Assembly (NCBI GenBank): GCA_023664955.1
Contig: JAMPEV010000001.1
Location: forward strand, 1,086,780 to 1,150,779
From: Duncaniella sp.
GTDB lineage: Bacteria > Bacteroidota > Bacteroidia > Bacteroidales > Muribaculaceae
Length of the DNA stretch: 64,000 nucleotides
Direction: 5' to 3'
Below the pieces are notes generated by a model. The model searched no databases. It saw only the letters and a list, made by a program, of their open reading frames with translations, and had not been told where the DNA came from. Position numbers and translations under genes: made by a program. This document shows positions 17,104 through 25,654 of this stretch, piece by piece (position 1 is the stretch's first letter; each line of letters starts with the position of its first letter).

Positions 17104-18462
17104 ATGATACTTATTATTGACGATGATTCATCAATACGCTTATCTCTGAGTCTGCTGCTAAAGCGTGCAGGTTATGACGTTAAGACTGTCCCCGGTGCTC
17201 CAGAGGCTTTGGATGCAGTCCGTGCATCGCTACGTTCGCCAAATCCCGACGATGCTATCGAATTGATGCTGATGGATATGAACTACTCATCATCAACCAC
17301 TGGCCGTGACGGTCTGGAGCTTCTGATGAAGGTTAAGGTTCTTGCCCATCGAATCCCGGTTATCCTGATGACTGCATGGGGTAGCATTCCTCTTGCTGTC
17401 GAAGGGGTGAAGGCCGGAGCTATGGATTTTGTCACTAAGCCATGGGACAACCGCGACCTCCTGTCGCGGATCAAAACTGCTATTTCCTTGTCGGTGGATT
17501 CAACTCAATCGGATACCACAGTGGATGACACCGATGCTTTCGAGGGAATAATAGGAGAGAGTGAAGGCATCCAGCAGGTTCTTGATACCGTGAGACGCGT
17601 AGCCGCAACAGATGCCCCGGTTCTTATAACAGGGGAGAATGGGACCGGCAAGGAGTTGATTGCCCGTGCCATCCACAGGCTCAGTGCTCGTAGTTCCCGC
17701 CCCTTTGTCTCCGTCAATCTCGGCGGTCTGGCACAGACTCTTTTTGAGAGTGAAATGTTTGGACATGCTAAAGGGGCTTACACCGGCGCCGACAGTGACC
17801 GGCCGGGACGCTTCGAGCTGGCCGACACCGGTACCATATTCCTCGATGAAATAGGAGATCTCGATTCCTCATGTCAAGTGAAGATGCTGAGAGTGCTACA
17901 GGAACACACTTTCGAACGGCTCGGCGAGTCCGCTCCGCGCAGGGTGGACATCAGAGTGGTGTGTGCCACAAATGTTGACCTTGCCGAGGCCGTTAAGTCC
18001 AACCGTTTCCGTGAGGACCTTTTCTATCGAATCAATCTTATAACCATCCACCTTCCGGCATTGAGGGAACGACGTGAAGATATCCCCCTTTTGGTGCGAC
18101 ATTTCGCAGGCGAGAATATTAATTTTACCCCTGAGGCGATGGCAATCCTTTCTTCCCAGCCATATCCGGGCAACATCCGCGAACTCCGTAACTTGGTGAA
18201 GAGGATACTGATAGTTAGCGGGAAAAAACTTATAACTGCCGATGATGTGCGCCAGTCACTCAGTAAAACCGACGATACAAAATCCCCTATGGCTAAGCCC
18301 ACCTCGGCTGATACCGTGATGAATCTCGAAAAACTCGAGAAGGCAGCCATCGAACGTGCTATGAAGCTGTGTGACGGGAATCTGTCCCAAATGGCTGAAA
18401 TGCTTGGTATCACTCGCCAATCTCTCTATCGCAGAATGGACAAATTCGGATTAAAGATATGA
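17104..18462 (+). CDS. Sigma54-dependent response regulator (NtrC family)
   Basis: This 452-residue regulator has a receiver domain (1-~120) with phospho-acceptor D58 in LMLMDMNYSS and acidic pocket IIDDDSS. A sigma54-interacting AAA+ domain (~140-375) carries Walker A GENGTGKE (~177), the sigma54-contact loop GAYTGA (~224, a Tyr variant of GAFTGA) and Walker B GTIFLDEIGDLD. A Fis-type helix-turn-helix at the C-terminus includes GNLSQMAEMLGITRQSLYRR. It would activate promoters of -24/-12 type. Its stop overlaps the kinase start (ATGA), so the two are a cognate pair. Target genes are not evident. Confidence 0.94.
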   Translation: MILIIDDDSSIRLSLSLLLKRAGYDVKTVPGAPEALDAVRASLRSPNPDDAIELMLMDMNYSSSTTGRDGLELLMKVKVLAHRIPVILMTAWGSIPLAVEGVKAGAMDFVTKPWDNRDLLSRIKTAISLSVDSTQSDTTVDDTDAFEGIIGESEGIQQVLDTVRRVAATDAPVLITGENGTGKELIARAIHRLSARSSRPFVSVNLGGLAQTLFESEMFGHAKGAYTGADSDRPGRFELADTGTIFLDEIGDLDSSCQVKMLRVLQEHTFERLGESAPRRVDIRVVCATNVDLAEAVKSNRFREDLFYRINLITIHLPALRERREDIPLLVRHFAGENINFTPEAMAILSSQPYPGNIRELRNLVKRILIVSGKKLITADDVRQSLSKTDDTKSPMAKPTSADTVMNLEKLEKAAIERAMKLCDGNLSQMAEMLGITRQSLYRRMDKFGLKI

Positions 18463-19787
18463 GCTTTATTTATCATGGTATAAAGGGAGCATGGCTATTC
18501 GGTCTGCTGGCTATTATCATTGTCGGAGTGATTATTGCCATACCGTTCGCTATTGAAATGACTGTGGCAGCTTGGTGGATTGAAGGCGTATTGCTTCTAT
18601 CCATCCCAATTCTCATCGCTACTTACCGGGCAGTTGTCAGGCCGATGAATTCCGTGATTAACGGCGTGGATTTGTTGCGTGAACAGGATTATAGTAGCCG
18701 GCTGTCGCTCGTGGGACAGCGTGATGCCGATAGGATAGTTCATTTATTTAATGACCTGATGGCTCGACTTAAGATTGAGCGGCTGAAGGTCAGAGAACAA
18801 AATCATTTCCTCGACCTCCTTATTGAAGCTTCTCCGATGGGAATTATGAGTTATGGATTCTCAGACAAGATTGTCATGAGCAATTCCATGGCACGTAAAC
18901 TACTTGGCGAGAATCCCGATGGAAAAACGTTAGCAGAACTAAGTTCACCCCTTGCCAAGGTTTTCATGCCATTGCGACGGGATGAATCAGCCACGATCCG
19001 ACTCAGTGACACTATGGTGTACCGTTGCAGCCATCTTTCATTTATGGACCAGGGATATGCTCGGCCATTCCTTCTCATTGAATCCCTCACTGATGAGGTG
19101 CGCCGTGCTGAGAGGGAGGCCTACGGAAAGGTGATACGTGTGATGGGGCACGAGGTCAACAATTCAATGGCTTCAATACGCTCGCTGCTCGATGTGCTAC
19201 TCGATATTCGTCCTTGGGGGGATGATGAAGATTTGACCGAGGCAGTGCAAGGTTGCTCACATCGCGCCGAAGCATTGAGCTCCTTCATTTCAGCTTACTC
19301 AAAAGTGGTGAAAATACCACCGTTGCGTACAACCATTACCACTGTAGAGAAGTTTATCAGTCCTATCGCCACATTCCTCACAGGAATGGCAAGAGAAAAA
19401 GGTGTCCAGCTCGAAATCATCAGGCAGCCGGATGCCGATTATCATCGGGTGGCCATTGACAGTGAACTTCTTGAACAGGTCATCATCAACATCGTTAAGA
19501 ATAGCATTGAAAGTATCCTTTCTATTCCCGACAAGACTGATGGAAAAGTCACCGTCTCAATCGAATCCCCCACTTTCATTATTGTGACTGACAATGGTGC
19601 CGGTATTTCTGCCGAAGCGGCATCCTCTATTTTCACCCCCTTCTTTTCCACAAAGCCCTCAGGACAAGGACTCGGATTGATGTTCGTGGCGGAGATACTC
19701 AGCCGTCATAAAGCCGCTTTCTATCTGGCAACCTCACCCGATGACTACCTCACCCGCTTTTCCATCAAATTCCCCACTGCAATCTGA
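18459..19787 (+). CDS. Membrane sensor histidine kinase partner of the NtrC-type regulator
   Basis: This 442-residue kinase has two N-terminal helices (~10-55) with almost no periplasmic loop, a HAMP-like linker, and a PAS-like segment (~110-210). The dimerisation box VMGHEVNNSMASIR has phospho-accepting H231. An HATPase domain carries N-box NIVKNSIESI, G1 DNGAGIS and G2 GQGLGLMFVAEIL. The short extracytoplasmic part suggests it senses a membrane or cytoplasmic signal. It overlaps the regulator gene by 4 bp. Confidence 0.92.
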   Translation: MSFIYHGIKGAWLFGLLAIIIVGVIIAIPFAIEMTVAAWWIEGVLLLSIPILIATYRAVVRPMNSVINGVDLLREQDYSSRLSLVGQRDADRIVHLFNDLMARLKIERLKVREQNHFLDLLIEASPMGIMSYGFSDKIVMSNSMARKLLGENPDGKTLAELSSPLAKVFMPLRRDESATIRLSDTMVYRCSHLSFMDQGYARPFLLIESLTDEVRRAEREAYGKVIRVMGHEVNNSMASIRSLLDVLLDIRPWGDDEDLTEAVQGCSHRAEALSSFISAYSKVVKIPPLRTTITTVEKFISPIATFLTGMAREKGVQLEIIRQPDADYHRVAIDSELLEQVIINIVKNSIESILSIPDKTDGKVTVSIESPTFIIVTDNGAGISAEAASSIFTPFFSTKPSGQGLGLMFVAEILSRHKAAFYLATSPDDYLTRFSIKFPTAI

Positions 19788-19808
19788 CAAAAAAGTTTTA
19801 ACATGGTA

Positions 19809-19839
19809 TTTGTTGGAAAGTTAAATGTTTGTATCTTTG
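19809..19839 (+). promoter_or_regulatory. Promoter of pta (pta-ackA)
   Basis: TTTG (19809-19812), a 19-nt spacer and TATCTTTG (19832-19839) match the Bacteroidota consensus. The start would be near 19846, giving a ~108-nt leader that holds the iterated motif at 19851-19913. Confidence 0.8.
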
Positions 19840-19850
19840 TGACCATAAAT

Positions 19851-19913
19851 ATAATTATCGGGATAGTTATCGGAAAAAATTATTAATTATCCGGACAACG
19901 AAATAATTATCGG
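19851..19913 (+). repeat. Iterated ATAATTATCGG-type motif in the pta leader
   Basis: Four related units are present: ATAATTATCGG (19851-19861), ATAGTTATCGG (19863-19873), TTAATTATCCGG (19883-19894) and ATAATTATCGG (19903-19913). They lie between the transcription start and the pta ATG. They may be regulator-binding sites or an RNA element. Confidence 0.6.
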
Positions 19914-19953
19914 AACTTAACCATAAATCATTAATATAAAAACAAAAACCGCT

Positions 19954-20970
19954 ATGGGTCTTTTTGAAAAACTTACCGCAAAGGCGATTGCTAACCGCCA
20001 GCGTATCGTTCTCCCCGAGGGAACCGAACCCCGTACTTTGACAGCGGCCGACCGCATAATCAAGGACGGCATCGCAGACATCATCCTCATCGGTGATCCT
20101 AAAGAAATTACAGCCATGGCTGCTGACCTTAAACTGGAAAACATCTCTAAAGCTACTATCGTCAATCCGGCTGATGAAAAAGTTATTGACAAGTATGCTC
20201 CCTTATATTTTGACCTCCGCAAGAGCAAAGGTATATCAATGGAAGAAGCCCGCGTCACTACTGCCAATCCACTTTATCTCGGCTGCCTAATGGTGAAGTC
20301 AGGCGATGCCGACGGTCAGGTAGCCGGTGCTATGAACACCACTGGTAATGTGCTCCGAGCCGCTTTCCAAGTTATCAAGACAATGCCCGGTATCGACGTG
20401 GTTTCAGGCGCATTCGTTATGGTTCTCCCCGAAGGCTCTAACTACGGCACCAACGGTCTGCTCATCTTTGCTGACTGTGCAGTAATTCCTGATCCCGATG
20501 CTCGCCAGCTCGCTCAGATTGCAGTTTCTGCCGCTAAGACAGCTCGCGACATCGCCGGTGTTGAACCCCGCGTGGCTATACTCAGCTTCTCAACCAAGGG
20601 TAGCGCAAAGCATGAACGCGTAGACAAAGTAATTGAGGCAACTAAGATTGCTCACGAGATGGATCCCGCTCTCATGCTCGATGGAGAACTCCAGGCCGAT
20701 GCAGCCCTCGTTCCCGGTGTGGCCAACAGCAAGGCACCCAACAGTCCGCTTTCAGGCCGTGCTAACGTTCTCGTATTCCCGTCACTCGAAGTCGGCAATA
20801 TCGCTTACAAGCTCGTACAGCGTCTTGGCGGCGTAGAGGCTGTGGGGCCGGTTCTTCAGGGTCTCGCTGCCCCCGTCAACGACCTTTCACGCGGCTGCTA
20901 TCCCGAAGATATCTATAAGACTATCATTATCACCTGCAATCAGGCTATCGGCTTGAAGGGTGACAAATAA
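19954..20970 (+). CDS. pta: Phosphate acetyltransferase
   Basis: This 338-residue cytosolic enzyme interconverts acetyl-CoA + phosphate and acetyl phosphate + CoA, the first step of acetate fermentation. It is the short single-domain Pta form with the whole PTA_PTB fold. Characteristic segments are [13 protein letters not shown] near the N-terminus, [20 protein letters not shown] [19 protein letters not shown] (~112), [10 protein letters not shown] (~212) and [20 protein letters not shown] (~272). It lies 82 bp upstream of ackA on the same strand. Confidence 0.96.
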   Translation: MGLFEKLTAKAIANRQRIVLPEGTEPRTLTAADRIIKDGIADIILIGDPKEITAMAADLKLENISKATIVNPADEKVIDKYAPLYFDLRKSKGISMEEARVTTANPLYLGCLMVKSGDADGQVAGAMNTTGNVLRAAFQVIKTMPGIDVVSGAFVMVLPEGSNYGTNGLLIFADCAVIPDPDARQLAQIAVSAAKTARDIAGVEPRVAILSFSTKGSAKHERVDKVIEATKIAHEMDPALMLDGELQADAALVPGVANSKAPNSPLSGRANVLVFPSLEVGNIAYKLVQRLGGVEAVGPVLQGLAAPVNDLSRGCYPEDIYKTIIITCNQAIGLKGDK

Positions 20971-20993
20971 TATAGTGTTTACTTGAATTTCAA

Positions 20994-21023
20994 CCACCCC
21001 GAAGTTTTCAGCCTCGGAGGTGG
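20994..21023 (+). terminator. Hairpin between pta and ackA (possible attenuator)
   Basis: CCACCCCGA (20994-21002) pairs imperfectly with TCGGAGGTGG (21014-21023), followed only by TTCTTA. The weak U-tract suggests a partial terminator or an mRNA-processing hairpin rather than a full stop. Confidence 0.4.
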
Positions 21024-21052
21024 CTTCTTAAACCATATAAAAATTTTTAAGA

Positions 21053-22255
21053 ATGAAAATCTTAGTGTTGAACTGCGGTAGTAGTTCAGTGAAATATAAG
21101 CTCATCGACACATCCAACGATGCAGTGCTTGCCGAAGGTGGCGCGGAGAAAATCGGTCTTAACGACGGTTTCTTGAAATACAAGAAAAAAGATGGCTCTA
21201 AGGAGATTCTTGAGCTCGGTCTTGTTGACCATAATGGTGCGGTGCAAGCCATCCTCAATATTCTCACCGATCCGAAGGAAGGCTGCATAAAGAGCTATGA
21301 GGAAATCGACGCTGTGGGTCACCGAGTAGTTCACGGTGCTGAGAAGTTCAGCAAGAGTGTGCTGATTACCGATGAGGTGAAGGAAATGATTAAGCAGTGT
21401 TACGACATCGCACCACTCCACAATCCTGCTAACATGACCGGTATTGATGCGATTACCGCCTTGATGCCCGCCGTTCCCCAGGTTGCTGTTTTTGACACCG
21501 CTTTCCATCAGACAATGCCGGCTAAATCGTTCATGTATGCGCTCCCTTACAAGTATTACAATGAAGATGGCGTGCGTCGTTACGGTTTCCACGGCACCAG
21601 CCACCGCTATGTGTCCCAGCGCGTGTGCGAGTTCCTCGGTGTCGATATCAAGGATAAGAAAATCATCACTTGCCACGTAGGTAATGGCGGTTCTATCACT
21701 GCTGTTGAATATGGCAAAAGTGTTGATACTTCAATGGGTCTCACCCCTACTGAGGGACTTGTGATGGGTACTCGTGTGGGTGACGTAGACCCGGGAGCAC
21801 TCGTATACCTCATGCTCAAGCACAATCTATCAGCTACCGACCTCCAAAAGATTATCAACAAGGAGAGCGGCATGCTTGGTGTGACAGGAATTTCAAGCGA
21901 TATGCGTGAAATTGAAGCTGCAATCAAAAATGGTGATGGAATTGCTAAACTCGCCCAGGATATGTACGAGCAGCGCATCCTCAAATACATCGGTGCTTAT
22001 GCTGCCGAAATGGGTGGTGTTGACATCATCGTATTCACAGGCGGTGTAGGTGAAAATCAGACTACTCTCCGTGCTGCCGTGTGCAAGCCCCTCGCTTTCA
22101 TAGGGGTAGAAATTGACGAAGCTGTTAATGCAGGAATCCGTGGCAAGGAAGCTGTCATCTCCACTCCTGCATCAAAGGTGGCTGTCGTTGTCATCCCCAC
22201 TGATGAGGAATTGATGATTGCCCGCGACACTGAAGAAATCGTATCTAAGAAGTAA
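21053..22255 (+). CDS. ackA: Acetate kinase
   Basis: This 400-residue enzyme converts acetyl phosphate + ADP to acetate + ATP. ASKHA-fold signatures are KILVLNCGSSSVKYKLID (residues 2-19), HRVVHGAEKF (~90), HNPANMTGI, YGFHGTSHRYVS (~178) and GGVGENQ (~333). The length matches the family. It forms the acetate branch with pta and ends at a strong terminator. Confidence 0.97.
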   Translation: MKILVLNCGSSSVKYKLIDTSNDAVLAEGGAEKIGLNDGFLKYKKKDGSKEILELGLVDHNGAVQAILNILTDPKEGCIKSYEEIDAVGHRVVHGAEKFSKSVLITDEVKEMIKQCYDIAPLHNPANMTGIDAITALMPAVPQVAVFDTAFHQTMPAKSFMYALPYKYYNEDGVRRYGFHGTSHRYVSQRVCEFLGVDIKDKKIITCHVGNGGSITAVEYGKSVDTSMGLTPTEGLVMGTRVGDVDPGALVYLMLKHNLSATDLQKIINKESGMLGVTGISSDMREIEAAIKNGDGIAKLAQDMYEQRILKYIGAYAAEMGGVDIIVFTGGVGENQTTLRAAVCKPLAFIGVEIDEAVNAGIRGKEAVISTPASKVAVVVIPTDEELMIARDTEEIVSKK

Positions 22256-22283
22256 TCTAACAATACTCCTTGTTTGTTGTTTT

Positions 22284-22325
22284 ATAGGCTTCAAAGGTTA
22301 AAGTCTTTGAAGCCTATATTTTAAA
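22284..22325 (+). terminator. Strong intrinsic terminator after ackA
   Basis: ATAGGCTTCAAAG (22284-22296) and CTTTGAAGCCTAT (22305-22317) form a perfect 13-bp stem with an 8-nt loop, followed by ATTTTAAAATTTT. It ends only 29 nt before the ddh start codon. Confidence 0.85.
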
Positions 22326-22346
22326 ATTTTATTCACTTACTTTATT

Positions 22347-23243
22347 ATGAAGAAAATTCGTGCTGCCGTAGTCGGATATGGTAATATCGGACATTTCACC
22401 ATTGAGGCTCTCCAGGCTGCCCCTGATTTTGAAATCGCCGGCGTGGTGCGCCGCAATGCAGCTGATATCCCTGCCGAACTTGCTCCCTACAAAGTCGTGA
22501 CTGACATTAAGGAGCTTGGCGATTTAGATGTGGCTATTCTATGCACCCCCACTCGCGAGGTTGAGAAGTATGCGTTGCAATATCTCGCCATGGGTATTAA
22601 CACAGTTGACAGCTTCGACATCCATACCTCGATTGTTGATTTGCGCCGCTCCCTCGATGCCGCAGCCAAAAAGGCCGGCAAGGTTTCAATCATTTCAGCC
22701 GGATGGGATCCGGGTAGCGACTCGATTGTTCGCACGCTGATGGAGGCTGCTGCTCCGAAGGGTTTGACTTACACTAATTTCGGTCCCGGTATGAGCATGG
22801 GCCACACTGTGTGTGTAAAGTCAAAGCCCGGTGTTAAAAATGCTCTTTCAATGACAATGCCTAAGGGTGATGGTATGCACCGCCGCATAGTGTATGTCGA
22901 GCTCGAAGATGGAGCCAAGCTTGATGATGTTGCCAAGGCCGTGAAGGAAGATCCTTATTTCGCATCGGACGAGACTCACGTTATGGCAGTGGAAAGCGTG
23001 GATGCTGTCAAGGATATGGGACATGGTGTCCACATGATTAGAAAGGGGGGTTCAGGCAAGACTCAAAACCAGCGTTTCGAGTTCAATATGTCAATTAACA
23101 ACCCTGCTCTCACAGCGCAACTCCTTGTCGGAGTGGCCCGTGCCTCAATGCGTCTTGCTCCGGGAGCCTATACTATGATTGAAATTCCTGTAATTGACCT
23201 ATTGCCTGGCGACCGTGATACCCTCATCGGTCACCTCGTATAG
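22347..23243 (+). CDS. ddh: meso-Diaminopimelate dehydrogenase
   Basis: This 298-residue enzyme makes meso-DAP in one NADPH-dependent step from tetrahydrodipicolinate, for lysine and peptidoglycan. Family signatures are the Rossmann motif VVGYGNIGHFTIEAL (9-23), VVRRNAAD binding the NADP phosphate, TPTREVEKYALQYL, SAGWDPGSDSIVRTLMEAA (~118) and MSMGHTVCVKSKPGVKNALS (~150). The length is near the family norm. It starts soon after the ackA terminator and no consensus promoter is visible between them, so low-level read-through or an unusual promoter may drive it. Confidence 0.95.
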   Translation: MKKIRAAVVGYGNIGHFTIEALQAAPDFEIAGVVRRNAADIPAELAPYKVVTDIKELGDLDVAILCTPTREVEKYALQYLAMGINTVDSFDIHTSIVDLRRSLDAAAKKAGKVSIISAGWDPGSDSIVRTLMEAAAPKGLTYTNFGPGMSMGHTVCVKSKPGVKNALSMTMPKGDGMHRRIVYVELEDGAKLDDVAKAVKEDPYFASDETHVMAVESVDAVKDMGHGVHMIRKGGSGKTQNQRFEFNMSINNPALTAQLLVGVARASMRLAPGAYTMIEIPVIDLLPGDRDTLIGHLV

Positions 23244-23259
23244 TAATTAACGGATTCCT

Positions 23260-23316
23260 ATAATTGCCACTCATACATGTAATGAAGTTGTCTAAACTTC
23301 AATGAGTGGCAATTAT
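23260..23316. repeat. Nested inverted repeat downstream of ddh
   Basis: ATAATTGCCACTCAT (23260-23274) and ATGAGTGGCAATTAT (23302-23316) form a perfect 15-bp outer stem. Inside, TGAAGTT (23283-23289) and AACTTCA (23295-23301) form a second stem. There is no T-run, so it may be a terminator variant or a mobile-like repeat. Its inner part recurs near 25323-25347. Confidence 0.65.
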
Positions 23317-23457
23317 CATTCACGGATTCATTGAAAATCTCAATAAATCACGCATAGAGGCTCGTGATATGTGAAAGTGGGGGCTTAGTCACAGCCGTTT
23401 CGTTTAAAGAAAAGAGTCATTCGTTGATGTTTTTCCCATTTCACACTCTTTTTTGAG

Positions 23458-23465
23458 TATATTTG
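23458..23465 (+). promoter_or_regulatory. Candidate -7 element for the LytS/LytTR pair
   Basis: TATATTTG followed by CA fits the -7 consensus and lies 24 nt before the ATG at 23490. A matching TTTG at -33 was not found. Confidence 0.45.
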
Positions 23466-23489
23466 CAAAGTATCTGAAAAATATCCTCG

Positions 23490-24584
23490 ATGAATCCATC
23501 AAATCACAAAAGACTTGAAACCATCATTTATGCCGGACTTTGGCTCATCGCCATTGTCCTGTTTCTCCTCGACATAATGCGAATGAGGAGTTACACCGAG
23601 CTACCATTACTCGATCTCGATGTGGTGGGAAGATTGTTTGCGACCTTGCTCCCCTTTATGATTCTATTTATTCTGAATAATTACCTATTGATTCCCAAAT
23701 TATTAAAGAAAGGTAATTATGCGGGATATTTCATCTCAGTGTTATTAGCGATAGGCTTCGTGTGGCTTTGGCAAAGATTCCGGTTTTTCAGTTTTATAGA
23801 AGCCGATCACGGGCATGAGCAGCCAATCCACCGACATCCGGGACCTCAGCCCATCCTTCCGTTACCTCTGTTTCTCGATGTGATTTATGATGTACTCATT
23901 GTTGGTTTCAACCTCGCAATTTCACTTCTCTTCCAGCAATTTGCCGACAGGCTTAAGCAGGAGAGCCTAATGAAGGAAAATGCTGAGAATCAGCTTAGTT
24001 ACCTGAAAGCACAAATCAATCCCCATTTCTACATGAACATGCTTAACAATATCCATGGCATGATAGAGATTGACCCTGTTAAAGCTCAGGACATGGTGAT
24101 TGAGATGTCAAGCCTGATGCGTTACATGCTCTATGAAAGCTCACGGTCAAGGATTGCCCTCTCATCCGAACTCGGTTTTATCAAAGATTATTTGGCGGTT
24201 ATGAGGGTGCGATATCCGGAGGAATCGGTATCAATATCAATAAAACTACCTGAACTGTCACAAATTAAAGGTATAATGCTTCCGCCACTTCTTTTCCTCG
24301 TTTTTTTAGAAAATGCTTTTAAACACGGTATTAGCTATACTATAACTTCATTTGTGTCAGTGAAGCTCGCCATCGAGGATGGTAAAATCGTGTTCTGTTG
24401 CATGAACAGTATCCATCCCTCAAAGGATTCTCCAAAGCATGAGGGAATAGGTCTCGAGAATGTGAAACGCCGTCTCGATATTCTTTACGGTAACAATTAT
24501 ACACTTGAAATTGAGCATACTGATTCCGTATATAACGTAAACCTTATTTTGCCCGCTTATGAAATTAAGGACTCTGATAATTGA
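23490..24584 (+). CDS. LytS/YehU-type sensor histidine kinase
   Basis: This 364-residue protein has four N-terminal helices (~15-150), with a His/Pro-rich loop (ADHGHEQPIHRHPGPQP) between helices. A His_kinase (PF06580) module follows with phospho-box LSYLKAQINPHFYMNMLNN (~170) and an HATPase domain carrying FLENAFKHG and GIGLENVKRRLDILYG. The family senses extracellular or membrane signals and phosphorylates LytTR regulators. The His-rich loop could bind metal (inference). The gene overlaps the next by 26 bp, marking a cognate pair. Confidence 0.92.
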   Translation: MNPSNHKRLETIIYAGLWLIAIVLFLLDIMRMRSYTELPLLDLDVVGRLFATLLPFMILFILNNYLLIPKLLKKGNYAGYFISVLLAIGFVWLWQRFRFFSFIEADHGHEQPIHRHPGPQPILPLPLFLDVIYDVLIVGFNLAISLLFQQFADRLKQESLMKENAENQLSYLKAQINPHFYMNMLNNIHGMIEIDPVKAQDMVIEMSSLMRYMLYESSRSRIALSSELGFIKDYLAVMRVRYPEESVSISIKLPELSQIKGIMLPPLLFLVFLENAFKHGISYTITSFVSVKLAIEDGKIVFCCMNSIHPSKDSPKHEGIGLENVKRRLDILYGNNYTLEIEHTDSVYNVNLILPAYEIKDSDN

Positions 24585-25317
24585 TGATGAACCGATTGCT
24601 CTGGAAAAACTCCGAAGCTACGTCAGCAAAGTTCCTTTCCTCGAACTGGTCGGTGCTTGTCATAATGGCATTGACGCCACATCGATTGTAGCTACGCAAC
24701 AGGTTGATGTGGTGTTTACCGATATCAATATGCCCGACATGAGTGGTATGGATTTCGTTGCCTCCTTGACCACTCAACCTCTGGTGGTATTCATCACTGC
24801 TTATGCAGATTATGCCGTCGACAGCTATAAATTGTCGGCCGTAGATTATCTTCTGAAACCCTACGGATTCACTGATTTCCAACGTGCTTCCAATAAGGTG
24901 CTTGAACAGTATAAATTACGCTCAGAGCGTGTGACACCCCCCTTAGCTCAGTCAGAAACACCTATCGTCCCCTCCGAGGATTCTCTTTTTGTGAAGGTCG
25001 ACTATCGATATGTCCGCATAAAGCTATCTGATATCCGTTATGTAAAAGGTTACGGCGAGTACCTCCAAATTTTTACTATCGGAGCCTCCTCTCCACTTCT
25101 CACATTAAGCTCTTTTAATTCCATTAAGGAGAAGTTGACATCTAATTTTATTCAGGTCCATCGGTCATATATTGTAAATATGAATACAATTGAGAGTATA
25201 AGCAAGAACCGTATAATAATGGACTCCGAAACATATATTCCGGTTGGCGAAAGTTATAAGGATTCATTCCTGACATATCTTAACACTCATTCAGTCGGTG
25301 TCACTCAGAGGAAGTGA
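24559..25317 (+). CDS. LytTR-family response regulator
   Basis: This 252-residue regulator has a receiver domain (1-~120) with IIDDEP and phospho-acceptor D55 in VVFTDINMPDMSG. A C-terminal LytTR DNA-binding domain (~145-245) contains the typical VKVDYRYVRIKLSDIRYVKG and FIQVHRSYIVNMNTI. It starts inside the kinase gene, and no gene follows it on this strand for 330 bp. LytTR proteins bind paired direct repeats, but no obvious target was recognised here. Confidence 0.94.
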   Translation: MKLRTLIIDDEPIALEKLRSYVSKVPFLELVGACHNGIDATSIVATQQVDVVFTDINMPDMSGMDFVASLTTQPLVVFITAYADYAVDSYKLSAVDYLLKPYGFTDFQRASNKVLEQYKLRSERVTPPLAQSETPIVPSEDSLFVKVDYRYVRIKLSDIRYVKGYGEYLQIFTIGASSPLLTLSSFNSIKEKLTSNFIQVHRSYIVNMNTIESISKNRIIMDSETYIPVGESYKDSFLTYLNTHSVGVTQRK

Positions 25318-25654
25318 CCACCACAATGTAGAAGTTGCCTAAACTTATTTAATCATTAAGATTTCGTCAGATTTTCGAGTGGATTTTTTCTCACGAAGAG
25401 GGAGCAATGCGGGCATTGTGACCGAAGAGTGAGGAAAAATTCGCCGAAAATATGGCGGAAGATCAATGATGAGAAGGATAGTTTTCATTTCCTGTAAATA
25501 TTTTTATTACCTGCACTTAAAAATTAAGATGCATCAGCCGTGACAATTGACAATTGTATAGTTTGATAAGTGAGGAAAAAATCGTACCTTTGCAGCTGGA
25601 AAAAATTGGGCCGGTGCTTTACAAACATATTCTTAGCGCAAAGCATGGCCACTA
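25318..25654. promoter_or_regulatory. Structured intergenic region upstream of typA
   Basis: This 337-bp gap has no convincing gene. It holds a partial copy of the repeat seen at 23276-23300 (GAAGTTGCCTAAACTT, near 25332-25347). Next is a nested palindrome, with CAATGC-GG-GCATTG (25405-25418) inside TTTTTTCTCAC...GTGAGGAAAAA. A second GTGAGGAAAAA lies inside the typA promoter spacer, and CAATTGACAATTG lies just upstream of the -33 element. Finally there are the typA promoter and a leader hairpin. Confidence 0.5.
25562..25592 (+). promoter_or_regulatory. Promoter of typA
   Basis: TTTG (25562-25565), a 19-nt spacer and TACCTTTG (25585-25592) match the Bacteroidota consensus. The ~55-nt leader contains a hairpin formed by GGCCgGTGCTTT (25609-25620) and AAAGCATGGCC (25640-25650), which ends 4 nt before the ATG. 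Confidence 0.8.

Noticed and set aside
21086..21676. 196-codon frame opposite ackA
   Set aside because: It is antisense to a fully conserved acetate kinase and arises from codon bias.
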